A DNA stretch of 64,000 bases from Martinezella tropici. Lineage in GTDB: Bacteria; Pseudomonadota; Alphaproteobacteria; Rhizobiales; Rhizobiaceae. Below the pieces are notes generated by a model. It had not been told where the DNA came from. It was given only the letters and a program-made list of their open reading frames with translations, and did no database searches. Position 1 is the stretch's first letter; each line of letters begins with the position of its first letter. The translations under genes and the position numbers were made by a program. The stretch lies in assembly GCF_008370325.1 (NCBI RefSeq), contig NZ_VNIP01000006.1:310001-374000 (forward strand), written 5' to 3'. Shown one piece after another: positions 25,708 to 35,256 of the stretch.

Positions 25708-26487
25708 TCAAATCTCCCCACCGGCAACCGCGATTGCCTGTCCATTGATCGATGCCGCGGCCGGCGAGGCCAGCCACAGCACGGTCTCGGCGATCTCTTC
25801 CGGCTTGACGAGTCGTCCCTGTGGATTGGATTTCGTGAACTCGGCAAGCGCCTGCTCGGCGGTGCGCCCGGTCTTGGCGACGATCGTCTCGATCGACCGC
25901 TGGATGATCGGCGTATCGGTAAAGCCAGGGCAGACGGCATTGACGGTGATGCCGGTTTTTACCAGTTCCAGCGCCAGCGAGCGGGTGAGGCCGACGACGC
26001 CGTGCTTGGCGGCCACGTAAGCCGAGACGTAAGCGTATCCCTTCAAGCCGGCCGTCGAGGCAATATTGATAATGCGTGCGCCGGGGCCACGGGCTTTCAG
26101 GTCGGTAAGGGCTGCCTGTGTCACCACGAAAACACCAGTCAGGTCGACCGACAGGACGTGGTTCCAGGCTTCCAGGCTCGTCTTCTCAAAGGGTGCGCTC
26201 GGCGCTTCTCCCGCATTGTTGATGAGGATATCGACCGGGCCGAAGTTTTCGCGTGCCTTGGCGAGACCTCGCGCAACCATTTCGGTGCTGGTGACATCGA
26301 AGCCATCGACCACGAAAGCATGCGCACCAATTTCGGCGGCAACCGCTTCCAGCGGCTCCCTGCGGCGACCGGCGAGGCTGACATGTGCACCCTCGGCAGC
26401 GAGCGCCTTGGCGATTGCGGCGCCAATGCCGCTGCCGGCCCCGGTGATAAGGGCGTGACGGCCGGCGAGTTTGCCCGAAGTCGTCAT
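25708..26487 (-). CDS. SDR-family 3-hydroxyacyl-CoA-type dehydrogenase
   Basis: The 259-residue short-chain dehydrogenase has TGAGSGIG (about 14-21), NNAG, Ser in NIASTAGL and [11 protein letters not shown] with the catalytic Tyr and Lys. PGFTDTPI follows, as in 3-hydroxybutyrate-dehydrogenase-like SDRs. A strong ribosome site (GAGGATGAA) supports ATG 26487. It sits 7 bp after the monooxygenase/reductase gene. The likely role is to oxidise or reduce the hydroxy/oxo group of the reduced ring CoA thioester made by that enzyme. Confidence 0.9.
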   Translation of the reverse strand: MTTSGKLAGRHALITGAGSGIGAAIAKALAAEGAHVSLAGRRREPLEAVAAEIGAHAFVVDGFDVTSTEMVARGLAKARENFGPVDILINNAGEAPSAPFEKTSLEAWNHVLSVDLTGVFVVTQAALTDLKARGPGARIINIASTAGLKGYAYVSAYVAAKHGVVGLTRSLALELVKTGITVNAVCPGFTDTPIIQRSIETIVAKTGRTAEQALAEFTKSNPQGRLVKPEEIAETVLWLASPAAASINGQAIAVAGGEI

Positions 26488-26494
26488 TTCATCC

Positions 26495-28813
26495 TCATTT
26501 CGCCGGTGCTGCTGACGCCGCGCGGGCGAGGTTGGTTTCATACTGCGTCTTGCCGGAAAGATATTGCTTCGGCCAGGGAATGGAAGTCAGGCCGATCTTG
26601 GCGGCCTCATGTAGCGCCCAGGCCGGGTCGGCCAGATGCGGGCGGGCGATGGCGCAGAGATCGGCACGACCGGCAGCGATGATCGAATTGGCGTGGTCGG
26701 CTTCCGAGATCGCACCGACGGCGATCGTCGGGATGCCGATCTCGTTGCGGATCTTGTCGGAGAAAGGCGTCTGGAACAGACGGCCGTAGACGGGCTTTTC
26801 CTGTTTCGAGACCTGGCCAGAGGAGCAGTCGATCAGGTCGGCACCGGCTTCCTTGAACATGCGGGCGAAGATCGCCGCATCTTCCGGCGTGTTGCCGCCG
26901 TCAGTCCAATCATGGCAGGAGAGGCGAACCGAGATCGGCTTGTCTGCCGGCCAGATGGCGCGTATCGCATGGAAGATTTCGAGGGGGTAGCGGGCGCGGT
27001 TTTCATGGCTGCCACCATACTCGTCGTCGCGCAGATTGGTCAGCGGCGACAGGAAGCTCGACAACAGATAGCCGTGGGCGCAATGCAGTTCCAGCCAGTC
27101 GGCGCCGGTCTCAACCGCGAGTTCCGTCGAGCGGATGAAGTCGGCCTTGACGCGGTCCATATCGGCGCGATCCATGGCCTTCGGCACCTGGCTGTTCTTG
27201 AGGTAGGGAACTGATGATGCCGAGATCAGCGGCCACTCGCCTTCGGGGAGCGGCTGGTCGATGCCTTCCCAGGCGAGCATCGTCGCACCCTTGCGGCCGG
27301 CATGGCCGAGCTGGATGCCGACCTTGGCGGCGCTGTTCATATGAACGAAATCGACGAGCCGCTTCCACTGCGCAGCCTGTTCCTCGTTCCAGAGGCCGAG
27401 GCAACCGGGGGTGATGCGCGCGTCCGGTGTGATGCAGGTCATTTCCGCGAAGATCAGGCCGGCACCGCCAAGCGCGCGCGAGCCGAGATGGACGATGTGG
27501 AAATCGTTCATCACGCCGTCTTTGGCCGAGTACATGGCCATCGGCGACATGACGATGCGGTTGACGAGCTGGACATCGCGCAGGCGATAGGGCGTGAACA
27601 TCGGCGGCAGGCAGCGATCATTGCCGACGGCAAGGCCGGATTTCTCGGCGAACCAGCGCTCGTAGCCTTCAAGCCACGTCTTGTCGCGCAGACGCAGATT
27701 CTCGTGGCTGATACGCTGCGAGCGGGTCAGCATCGAGTACATGAATTGTGGTGGCTCCAGTGTATCGGCGTAGCGGTGGCCGACGACTTCGAACCATTCC
27801 ATCGCATTGCGGGCGGCATTCTGAATGCGGGCAACGTCGACGCGGCGGATGTCCTCGTAGGTCTCAAGGACCGCTGGAATCTTTTCCTTCTCATGCCCGT
27901 GTATCTGGAACTGCCGGGTCAGCTCGATCGCATCGTCGATGGCGAGCTTGGTGCCGGAGCCGATGGCGAAATGCGCGGTGTGAGCGGCATCGCCCATCAG
28001 CACCACATGGGAGTTGCCGTTGAAATGGCTCCACTTGCCGCAGATCAGGCGGTTGAAGTTCAGCCAGGCCGAGCCTCGGATGTGGCGGGCGTTGGTCATC
28101 AGCGAAGCGCCTTCGAGCACTTCGGAAAACAGGTTTTCGCAGAAGGCGATGGAGCCGTCCTGGTCCATCTTGTCGAGGCCACGGGCCAGGTAGGCTTCTT
28201 CCGTCGTTTCGACGATGAAGGTCGAGGTCTTATCGTCGAACTTGTAGATATGCGCCTGGAACCAGCCGTGGTCGGTGCGGCGGAAATCGAAGGTGAAGGC
28301 ATCGAAGAGTTTGTTGGTGCCGAGCCAGATATAGCGGTTCGGCCGGGTGATCATATCCGGCTGGAAGACTTCCGGATAATGATTGCGAATCCTGGAATTG
28401 AGGCCGTCCGAGCCGATGACCAGATCGGCATCAGGATAATCGAGATCGGAATTGACGTCAGTCTCGAAGACCAACTCGACATCGAGCGCCTCGCAGCGCT
28501 TCTGAAGGATGTTCAAAAGCTTCTTGCGGCCGATGCCGACGAAGCCGTGGCCCGAGGTGCGCTGGCGCGTGCCCTTGAACAGGACCTCGATATCGTCCCA
28601 ATGGTTGAAGGCGTCTTCGATTTCGGCGGCACTTTCAGGATCCCATTCGCGCATTGAAACCATGGTCGCGTCGGAGAAGACGACGCCCCAGCCGAAGGTA
28701 TCATAGGGACGGTTGCGCTCGACGACGCGGATCGAATGTTCGGGATGGAGCTTCTTCATCAGAAGCGCGAAGTAGAGCCCTGCGGGGCCGCCGCCGATAC
28801 AGACGATGCGCAT
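26495..28813 (-). CDS. 2-Aminobenzoyl-CoA monooxygenase/reductase (salicylyl-CoA 5-hydroxylase family)
   Basis: The 772-residue two-domain flavoprotein has an N-terminal half (1 to about 395) that is a FAD aromatic monooxygenase: GGGPAG at 7-12 and GDAAHTAHFAIGSG from 274. The C-terminal half (about 405-772) is an old-yellow-enzyme-type reductase, with HCAHGYLLSSFLSP and DEYGGSHENRAR. This fusion is the hallmark of the Azoarcus evansii enzyme, which hydroxylates and then dearomatises 2-aminobenzoyl-CoA; salicylyl-CoA 5-hydroxylase is the close alternative. ATG 28813 follows GAGGAGGG. It is first in the eight-gene operon and divergent from the CoA ligase. No gentisate dioxygenase gene is nearby, which favours the anthranilate reading. 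Confidence 0.92.
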   Translation of the reverse strand: MRIVCIGGGPAGLYFALLMKKLHPEHSIRVVERNRPYDTFGWGVVFSDATMVSMREWDPESAAEIEDAFNHWDDIEVLFKGTRQRTSGHGFVGIGRKKLLNILQKRCEALDVELVFETDVNSDLDYPDADLVIGSDGLNSRIRNHYPEVFQPDMITRPNRYIWLGTNKLFDAFTFDFRRTDHGWFQAHIYKFDDKTSTFIVETTEEAYLARGLDKMDQDGSIAFCENLFSEVLEGASLMTNARHIRGSAWLNFNRLICGKWSHFNGNSHVVLMGDAAHTAHFAIGSGTKLAIDDAIELTRQFQIHGHEKEKIPAVLETYEDIRRVDVARIQNAARNAMEWFEVVGHRYADTLEPPQFMYSMLTRSQRISHENLRLRDKTWLEGYERWFAEKSGLAVGNDRCLPPMFTPYRLRDVQLVNRIVMSPMAMYSAKDGVMNDFHIVHLGSRALGGAGLIFAEMTCITPDARITPGCLGLWNEEQAAQWKRLVDFVHMNSAAKVGIQLGHAGRKGATMLAWEGIDQPLPEGEWPLISASSVPYLKNSQVPKAMDRADMDRVKADFIRSTELAVETGADWLELHCAHGYLLSSFLSPLTNLRDDEYGGSHENRARYPLEIFHAIRAIWPADKPISVRLSCHDWTDGGNTPEDAAIFARMFKEAGADLIDCSSGQVSKQEKPVYGRLFQTPFSDKIRNEIGIPTIAVGAISEADHANSIIAAGRADLCAIARPHLADPAWALHEAAKIGLTSIPWPKQYLSGKTQYETNLARAASAAPAK

Positions 28814-28856
28814 CGCTTTTCCCTCCTCGTCCCGGCCGGAGCCGGTCTCAAAATCA

Positions 28857-28876
28857 TTTAAGTTTAAAATATCTTG
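28857..28876. promoter_or_regulatory. Shared operator-like motif, copy 1 (monooxygenase side)
   Basis: TTTAAGTTTAAAATATCTTG. It lies 44 bp upstream of the monooxygenase start and matches copy 2 at 17 of 20 positions. See the finding on the recurrent motif. Confidence 0.6.
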
Positions 28877-28986
28877 TCGCCGCCGTTCGTCAAGGCTTTT
28901 CCTGCTCCGATATACGGTCTGTAGGCACCCATAATACCAGGAAAATTGAAAATAGCCTTTTTGAATCAATCGGAAGTCAAAAATAG

Positions 28987-29006
28987 TTTAGGCTTAAAAT
29001 TTCTTG
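28987..29006. promoter_or_regulatory. Shared operator-like motif, copy 2 (ligase side)
   Basis: TTTAGGCTTAAAATTTCTTG. It lies 105 bp upstream of the ligase start in the divergent region 28814-29111. That region holds no gene. Confidence 0.6.
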
Positions 29007-29111
29007 CTTGAACATTGCAGGCTTCGGTGCAATCCTTTTTGACAGCGCTACGTGTGCCGCAGGGGAAAGCGGTGGGGTGGCTTTGATGGAGAAAAATGCG
29101 GGAGCGAGGCG

Positions 29112-30734
29112 ATGCTGGGACCGACCGGCCATACCGATACATTCACGCGAGATAATCTGCCGCCTTTCGAGGAGTGGCCCGAGCTGCGGATGGAGGGTTT
29201 CCACTATCCGGAATGGCTGAATGCCGGTTTCGAGCTCAGCGACCGTATGGTCGAGAAGGGCTTCGGCGACAATATCGCCCTGATCGGCAACGGCCGCCGC
29301 CGTACCTACAAGGAACTGGCGGACTGGACCAACCGCATCGCGCACGCTCTCGTCGAGAATTTCGGCGTGAAACCAGGCAATCGCGTTCTCATCCGCTCCG
29401 GAAACAACCCGGCCATGATCGCCTGCTGGCTGGCGGTGACGAAGGTCGGCGCCGTCGCCGTCAACACCATGCCGATGCTGCGGGCGGGCGAACTGTCAAA
29501 GATCATCGATAAGGCGGAAATCTCGTGTGCGCTCTGCGACACAAGGCTGCTGGAGGAACTCGTCACTGCCGCCAAGGACAGTCGGTTCCTGAAGCAGGTC
29601 GTCGGCTTCGACGGCACCGCCAATCACGATGCCGAACTCGACCGCATCGCGCTCAATAAGCCCGTTCGCTTCGAACCGATCAAAACCGGACGCGACGATG
29701 TGGCGCTGCTCGGTTTCACCTCGGGATCGACGGGTGTGCCGAAGGCGACAATGCATTTCCATCGGGATATTCTGATCATCGCCGACGCCTATGCCAAGGA
29801 AGTCCTGCAGGTGACGCCCGATGACGTCTTCATCGGCTCGCCGCCGATCGCTTTCACCTTCGGGCTCGGCGGTCTCGTTGTCTTCCCTTTGCGCTTCGGC
29901 GCATCGACGGCGCTGCTGGAAAACGCCTCGCCGAAGAACATGGTCGAGATCATCCAGGAATATGGTGCGACCATCAGCTTCACCGCGCCGACGGCCTATC
30001 GCGCCATGCTGGCGGCGATGGAGGAGGGGGCGGATCTTTCCTCGCTGCGGATTGCGGTTTCCGCCGGCGAGACGCTGCCGGGACCGATCTTCGAGGAGTG
30101 GACGCGCAAGACCGGCAAGCCGATCCTCGACGGCATCGGCTCGACCGAGATGCTGCATATCTTCATCTCCAACCGACTATCCGACGCCAAACCGAACTGC
30201 ACGGGCAAGCCGCTGACGGGCTACGAGGCCCGCGTCGTCGATGACGAGATGAACGAGGTCCCCCGCGGCACGATCGGCAAGCTCATCGTTCGCGGGCCGA
30301 TCGGCTGCCGCTATCTTGCCGACCGCAGGCAAGCCGACTATGTGCGGGATGGCTGGAATGTGACGGGCGACAGCTTCATTGAGGACGATGACGGCTATTT
30401 CCACTTCGCCGCGCGTTCGGACGACATCATTCTTTCCGCTGGTTACAATATTGCCGGGCCGGAAGTGGAGGCGGCACTTCTTTCGCATGCCGACGTGCGT
30501 GAATGCGCCGTTATAGGCATGCCGGACGAGGAGCGGGGCCATATCGTGCAGGCGCATGTGGTGCTGGCACCCGGCGTCACCGGATCGGATCTGCTGGTCA
30601 AGGCGCTGCAGGACCACGTGAAGGCCGTCATCGCGCCTTACAAATACCCGCGCTCCATCGTCTTCGTTGAAGCCCTGCCGAAGACGGAATCGGGCAAGAT
30701 ACAGCGCTTCCGGCTGAAGCAGCCGCCGGCTTGA
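29112..30734 (+). CDS. 2-Aminobenzoate (benzoate-type) CoA ligase
   Basis: The 540-residue AMP-forming ligase is of the benzoate-CoA ligase kind. Seen are the phosphate-binding loop GFTSGSTGVPKA (about 201-212), DGIGSTEMLHIFISN (A5 region, benzoate-ligase-like), GWNVTGDSF, and the C-terminal Lys in PKTESGKIQRF (about 529). The preferred start is ATG 29112, with GGGAGCGAGG upstream, not the longer frame from 29052. Divergence from the 2-aminobenzoyl-CoA monooxygenase operon, with a shared motif, makes anthranilate the likeliest substrate, although the pocket cannot be read by eye. Confidence 0.9.
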   Translation: MLGPTGHTDTFTRDNLPPFEEWPELRMEGFHYPEWLNAGFELSDRMVEKGFGDNIALIGNGRRRTYKELADWTNRIAHALVENFGVKPGNRVLIRSGNNPAMIACWLAVTKVGAVAVNTMPMLRAGELSKIIDKAEISCALCDTRLLEELVTAAKDSRFLKQVVGFDGTANHDAELDRIALNKPVRFEPIKTGRDDVALLGFTSGSTGVPKATMHFHRDILIIADAYAKEVLQVTPDDVFIGSPPIAFTFGLGGLVVFPLRFGASTALLENASPKNMVEIIQEYGATISFTAPTAYRAMLAAMEEGADLSSLRIAVSAGETLPGPIFEEWTRKTGKPILDGIGSTEMLHIFISNRLSDAKPNCTGKPLTGYEARVVDDEMNEVPRGTIGKLIVRGPIGCRYLADRRQADYVRDGWNVTGDSFIEDDDGYFHFAARSDDIILSAGYNIAGPEVEAALLSHADVRECAVIGMPDEERGHIVQAHVVLAPGVTGSDLLVKALQDHVKAVIAPYKYPRSIVFVEALPKTESGKIQRFRLKQPPA

Positions 30735-30759
30735 TTAGGCGGCATTATCCAAATCCGCC

Positions 30760-31323
30760 TCATTTGCCTGGATCTTTCGGACTCCAAAGCACGGTTTCAG
30801 AATCTTTTTCATAAGCCATGCCCTTGGGGTAGCTGATTGCCTCAAATTGCAAGCCCCATGGCGCCTGGAAGTAAAGGATCGATTGGCCGGCTGCCGGGCC
30901 ATCGTTGATTGAGAGCGGCCCCAGCCGCGTTTCAATGTTCCTGCTGTCCAGATAAGCCTTCGCCGCATCAATATCGTCGACGTAAAGCGAGATATGAAAC
31001 GCACCTATATCGCTGTTCTTCTGCTTGAGGTCCCGCTGATCGGGCGCTGAATATTCGAACAGTTCGATGTTCGATCCGAAACCGCACCGCACCTGAGTTA
31101 TCTGTTTTATTTCAGCCTTGGGATCGACGCCGAGCAGATCGGTCATGAATGTGCCCTTGTCGTCGGCAAACGGCCCGAATGACATGATGACCTCGCAGCC
31201 GAGCACATTCTCGAAGAAATCGACCGCCTGCTTCATATCCGGCACCGTGAGTCCCGTATGGTCGTGACCACGAAGTCCGGGCAGCCCCGCGGCTTTTGTC
31301 GCTGCTGACGCTGGGTATTTCAT
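30760..31323 (-). CDS. VOC/glyoxalase-family protein
   Basis: The 187-residue protein is a two-module VOC protein. Candidate metal ligands are His in RGHDHTGLTV, Glu in NIELFEY, His in GAFHISLYVDD and Glu in LQFEAISYP, so it should be a metal enzyme and not just a binding protein. It ends convergently 25 bp after the ligase gene. VOC members include glyoxalases, epimerases and extradiol dioxygenases; the length fits methylmalonyl-epimerase or lactoylglutathione-lyase-like proteins. A role on a pathway intermediate is possible but not shown. Confidence 0.85.
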   Translation of the reverse strand: MKYPASAATKAAGLPGLRGHDHTGLTVPDMKQAVDFFENVLGCEVIMSFGPFADDKGTFMTDLLGVDPKAEIKQITQVRCGFGSNIELFEYSAPDQRDLKQKNSDIGAFHISLYVDDIDAAKAYLDSRNIETRLGPLSINDGPAAGQSILYFQAPWGLQFEAISYPKGMAYEKDSETVLWSPKDPGK

Positions 31324-31412
31324 AGTGACTCCCTTTTTCTATGCCGATGATGTTGCACTCTAACTGGTTACCTGCAGCTCAAGTGCCAGCTTTGCGCCCT
31401 TCGGGCGGCTAT

Positions 31413-32267
31413 TCAGGCATTGGACGCTTCTTCAATCGGGCTCTCGCGGCCGAGCCAATACGGGTCGATTTCCGGTAAGGGAATGGCATCGAGCAGCATG
31501 CGGGTATAGGCGGAGGCGGGAGCTGTGAAGACGCGCTCGCAGTCGCCTTCCTCCTCGACGCGGCCGTGGCGCATGACATAGACGCGGTCGCAAACGGCGC
31601 GGATGACCGAGAGGTCGTGGCTGATGAAGGCCATGGACAGGCCGAGGTCGCGGGAAAGCTCCTTCAGCAGATTGAGAACCTGCGCCTGCGTCGACACGTC
31701 GAGACCGGAGACGATCTCGTCGGCAAGCACGAAATCCGGCTTCAGCAGGGCCGCCCGTGCGATGCCGATACGCTGGCGCTGGCCGCCGGAAAGCTCATGC
31801 GGATTGCGGTCGAGGCATGCCTGCGGCAGCATCACTCGCTCGAGGATCTCAGCGACGTGGCGTTCGGCCTCTTTTCGGTCTGAAGCCAGCCGATGCAGCA
31901 GCAATGGCTCGACGAGGATGCGGCGGATCGTGTGGCGCGGATTGAGCGAGGCCATCGGATCTTGGAAGATCATCTGCATACGGCGGCGCAGCGGTCGCAT
32001 GTCGGCATCCGGCAGACGCGTGACGTCCGTGCCGTCGAAACGGATGCTGCCTGCGGTCACATCAACCAATCGGAGCAAGGCCCGGCCGAGCGTCGTCTTG
32101 CCCGAGCCGCTTTCGCCGACAATGCCGATGGTTTCGCCTCGACGGATATCGATATCGACGCCGTGTAGCACTTTGATGCCATGGCCCGGTGGTCCGAAAA
32201 GATGCGGTTTGGCGCCATAGGTGACCTCGATGCCCTTGGCTGACAGGAGACGATCGGAAACGCTCAT
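31413..32267 (-). CDS. Peptide-type ABC transporter ATP-binding protein (DppF-like)
   Basis: The 284-residue ATPase has Walker A GESGSGKTT (about 51-59), the signature LSGGQRQRIGIARA (about 158-171), Walker B VLADEIVSGLD and switch His in ISHDLSV. The DppF/OppF branch is shown by QMIFQDPMASLNPR and the C-terminal extension (YTRMLLDAIPLPEIDP). It is last of a five-gene importer operon and overlaps the previous ATPase gene by ATGA. Energises uptake of a peptide or peptide-like solute. Confidence 0.92.
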   Translation of the reverse strand: MSVSDRLLSAKGIEVTYGAKPHLFGPPGHGIKVLHGVDIDIRRGETIGIVGESGSGKTTLGRALLRLVDVTAGSIRFDGTDVTRLPDADMRPLRRRMQMIFQDPMASLNPRHTIRRILVEPLLLHRLASDRKEAERHVAEILERVMLPQACLDRNPHELSGGQRQRIGIARAALLKPDFVLADEIVSGLDVSTQAQVLNLLKELSRDLGLSMAFISHDLSVIRAVCDRVYVMRHGRVEEEGDCERVFTAPASAYTRMLLDAIPLPEIDPYWLGRESPIEEASNA

Positions 32268-33136
32268 CGGCCGCCCTCCGGAATGCCGATTTCGCGGCGC
32301 AATTGCTCGAAGACGGCTTGCGGCACCGGCGTCAGTCCGGCATCCGGCCGGTCGTAGCGCGGGCCGGCGGCAACAAGCGATTTCATGTAGATGTGGTGGG
32401 GATGCGCAAGCACGTCGCTCGTGCGCCCCTCTTCGATGACCTTGCCGGCGTAGAGCAGGGTCACGCTGTCACAGATCTGTGCGACGACGCCGAGATCGTG
32501 CGTGACGAAGACGACGGCGGTGCCATGCGCCTCCTGCAGGCCGCGGATCAGCCGCAGGATCTGCTTCTGCACGGTGACATCGAGCGCGGTGGTTGGCTCG
32601 TCAGCGACGACCAGCTTCGGTTCCAGGGCGAAGGCGGCGGCGATCAGGATGCGCTGGCGCATGCCGCCGGACAATTCATGCGGATAGGCACGCAGCACGC
32701 GCTCAGGGTCGCGGATATGCACTTCCTCCAGCAGTTTCAGCGCGCGCTGGCGGGCACCGCCCGACGACATGCCTCGCTTCAAGCGCAGGCCGTCGGTCAA
32801 TTGTGCCTCTATCCGCCGGCCGGGATTGAGCGCGGTCTGCGGGTCCTGCGGGATCAGCGAGATCTCGCTGCCCATGATGCCGCGTAGCTGCCTGGCGGAG
32901 AGAGTGAGGAGATCACGGCTTTCGAACAGGATCGATCCGTTGGTGATACGGACGCTGCGCGGCAGGATGCCAAGCAGGGCTTTGGCGATGGTGGATTTTC
33001 CGGCGCCGCTTTCGCCGACAAGGCCGCGCACTTCTCCGCGTGCAAGCGTCAGGGAAACGTCGCGCAGGATCGGCGCGCCGCCATCGCGGTCGGACACGGC
33101 GCTGAGGCCGGCAATGGAGAGAAGCGGAGATATCAT
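32264..33136 (-). CDS. Peptide-type ABC transporter ATP-binding protein (DppD-like)
   Basis: The 290-residue ATPase has Walker A GESGAGKST, EISLIPQDPQTALNP, signature LSGGMRQRILIA, Walker B LVVADEPTTALD and switch His in VTHDLGV. ATG 33136 overlaps the permease stop by four bases (ATGA), so the start is well fixed. It forms the heterodimeric motor with 31413-32267. Confidence 0.92.
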   Translation of the reverse strand: MISPLLSIAGLSAVSDRDGGAPILRDVSLTLARGEVRGLVGESGAGKSTIAKALLGILPRSVRITNGSILFESRDLLTLSARQLRGIMGSEISLIPQDPQTALNPGRRIEAQLTDGLRLKRGMSSGGARQRALKLLEEVHIRDPERVLRAYPHELSGGMRQRILIAAAFALEPKLVVADEPTTALDVTVQKQILRLIRGLQEAHGTAVVFVTHDLGVVAQICDSVTLLYAGKVIEEGRTSDVLAHPHHIYMKSLVAAGPRYDRPDAGLTPVPQAVFEQLRREIGIPEGGR

Positions 33137-34026
33137 CGGCGCATCACCGGATCGAGGGCGCGGCGCAGGCCGTCGCCGAGTTGATTGAAGGCAAGCACCG
33201 TTGCGAAGAGCGCGATCAGCGGCACGACCAGCACCCACCAGCCCTGATAGATCATCTGCCGCCCCTCGGCGATCATGCCGCCCCAGGTCGGCGTGTCGGA
33301 GGCCACCGATAGGCCGACGAAGGACAGGATGGCCTCGACGATGACGGCAATGCCCATTTCGAGGCTGACAAGGGCGATCAGCACCGGCGTCACGTTTGGC
33401 AGGATTTCGCTGAAGAGGATTCTGGCCCGCGAAAAACCGATCGTGTGGGCGGCGGTCACATAATCCATCCGCGCCTGCGCCTGCGTTTCCGAGCGCACGA
33501 CGCGACAGAAGCGCGTCCAGTCGATGATGACGATGGCGGCAATGACCGAATGCACGCCGGAGCCGAAGACGGCGACGAGCAGGATCGACAGCAATACCGG
33601 CGGGAAGGCCATCCAGATATCGACGAGGCGTGAGATCACCTTGTCGATCCAGCCGCCATACCAGCCGGCGAGAAGGCCGAGCAATGTACCGATCAAGGCC
33701 GCAAGCCCGGCCGCGACGAATGCGACCGTGAGCGCGATGCGTGTGCCGAAGATGGCGCGCGCGAGTACGTCGCGGCCAAGATCGTCCGTGCCCAGCAGAA
33801 AGCCGGGGTCGGAACCGTCAATCCATGCCGGCGGCAGGGTGCTGGACATCAGATCCTGCTCGAGCGGGTCTTTCGGCGCGATATAGGGCGCGAAGATCGC
33901 GAGGATGATGAGGAGGAGAATAAAGCCGCCGCCGAAGACCACCTTTGGCTCGGCGAGCAATGCGCGTAGGCGTTTCGCCATTCTGGAGGGCGATCGCGGC
34001 ACGGCGGGCAAGGTGACGTCAGCCAT
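33133..34026 (-). CDS. Peptide-type ABC transporter permease (DppC-like)
   Basis: The 297-residue membrane protein has an N-terminal helix near residues 30-50 and five more downstream. The family motif GTDDLGRDVLARAIFGTRIAL follows the periplasmic loop, and the EAA-type loop for ATPase contact lies at DYVTAAHTIGFSRARIL. It overlaps the DppB-like gene by 8 bp. Confidence 0.92.
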   Translation of the reverse strand: MADVTLPAVPRSPSRMAKRLRALLAEPKVVFGGGFILLLIILAIFAPYIAPKDPLEQDLMSSTLPPAWIDGSDPGFLLGTDDLGRDVLARAIFGTRIALTVAFVAAGLAALIGTLLGLLAGWYGGWIDKVISRLVDIWMAFPPVLLSILLVAVFGSGVHSVIAAIVIIDWTRFCRVVRSETQAQARMDYVTAAHTIGFSRARILFSEILPNVTPVLIALVSLEMGIAVIVEAILSFVGLSVASDTPTWGGMIAEGRQMIYQGWWVLVVPLIALFATVLAFNQLGDGLRRALDPVMRR

Positions 34027-35026
34027 GGACGAGCCTCGGATTGAAGGCCGCGACCAGGAGATCCACCGCCAGATTGACGAGAATGAAGAGGGCGCCGAAG
34101 ACCAGCACCAGCCCCTGGATCAGCGGCAGGTCGCGATTGATGACCGCATCGATCGCCATGTTGCCGATGCCGGGATAGGCGAAGATGCGCTCGACGATGA
34201 CGGTGCCGCCGATCAGAAAGGTGAATTGCACGCCGGTCAGCGCGATCGTCGGGCCGACGGCATTGCGCAGCGCCTCCTGCAGTACCAGCCGCAGCTCGGA
34301 CATGCCCTTCAATTTGGCGAGCAGAATATAGTCCTGCACCATGGCCTCGGAGAGCGCGGCTTTGAGTACGCGGGCGATGATGGCCGCCAGCGGCAAGCCG
34401 AGCGCCAGGACCGGCATGACCATGTGCGCGCAGATATCGGCGAAGATACCGAGGCGAAGCGTTATCAGGCTTTCGAGGAGATAGAAGGGGGTCGCGAATT
34501 GCGCGTCGATGCTCGGGTCGATGCGACCGGAGAGCGGGAAAAGCGGAAAGAGCACGCCGAGGACGAGAACCAGCGCCAGCCCCCAGACGAAATCCGGCAC
34601 GGCAAGGAAAAGACCGTTCAGGCTGTCGATGATTGGCTCGAACAGGGTGCGGCGGGCCAGAGTGCCGATGATCGCGACCGCGCCACCGAGAAGGACCGCA
34701 AGTATGAGGGCTGCGAAGGCGAGTTCCAGCGTTGCCGGCAGACGCTCTCCTAGCAGGGACAGCACGTCGCGCTTCAGGGAGATCGATGTCCCGAAATCGC
34801 CCGTCAGAATCGCTTTCAGCCAGAGCCAGAATTGCGTGGTCAGGCTGGCATCGAGGCCGTAATGGGCGCGGAGTACGGCGATGTCGGCAGGGCTTGCGCC
34901 GGGCGAGATCATCATCGCGATCGGATCGCCCGGCACGACGCGCAACAGGACGAAGACGATCACCGCCACGCCGAAGAGCGTGATCGCGGCCATGACGAGG
35001 CGGTTGAGAATGGAGACTGCTATCAT
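34019..35026 (-). CDS. Peptide-type ABC transporter permease (DppB-like)
   Basis: The 335-residue permease has six predicted membrane helices. The N-terminus FVLLRVVPGDPIAMM is the DppB family motif, and the EAA loop is near MVQDYILLAKLKGMSELRLV. It is second in the operon; the 230-bp gap upstream, containing a RIME-type repeat, separates it from the binding-protein gene. Confidence 0.92.
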   Translation of the reverse strand: MIAVSILNRLVMAAITLFGVAVIVFVLLRVVPGDPIAMMISPGASPADIAVLRAHYGLDASLTTQFWLWLKAILTGDFGTSISLKRDVLSLLGERLPATLELAFAALILAVLLGGAVAIIGTLARRTLFEPIIDSLNGLFLAVPDFVWGLALVLVLGVLFPLFPLSGRIDPSIDAQFATPFYLLESLITLRLGIFADICAHMVMPVLALGLPLAAIIARVLKAALSEAMVQDYILLAKLKGMSELRLVLQEALRNAVGPTIALTGVQFTFLIGGTVIVERIFAYPGIGNMAIDAVINRDLPLIQGLVLVFGALFILVNLAVDLLVAAFNPRLVHG

Positions 35027-35075
35027 GCGTTATGAGTTCCGATCGCATGTGCTGACTATAACATGGAGAGTACAG

Positions 35076-35232
35076 GCCCCTCATCCGGCCTATCGGCCAC
35101 CTTCTCCCCGTTTTGACGGGGAGAAGGGGATGGACGCACCCGCAGCCTTCCCTCCGAGAGTCTTTGCAGACGAGGGTACAGAGGTCGTCCCCTCTCCCCG
35201 TCAAAACGGCGAGAGGGCCAGGGTGAGGGGCA
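35076..35232. repeat. RIME-type intergenic palindromic repeat, copy 2
   Basis: A 157-bp element bounded by GCCCCTCA and TGAGGGGC, with TTCTCCCCGTTTTGACGGGG and a second CCCTCTCCCCG arm. It has the same layout as 13200-13354. Here it sits inside an ABC operon between the binding protein and DppB-like genes and could dampen downstream expression. Confidence 0.75.
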
Positions 35233-35256
35233 GCCACATACTCAAAGCCCGACGCA

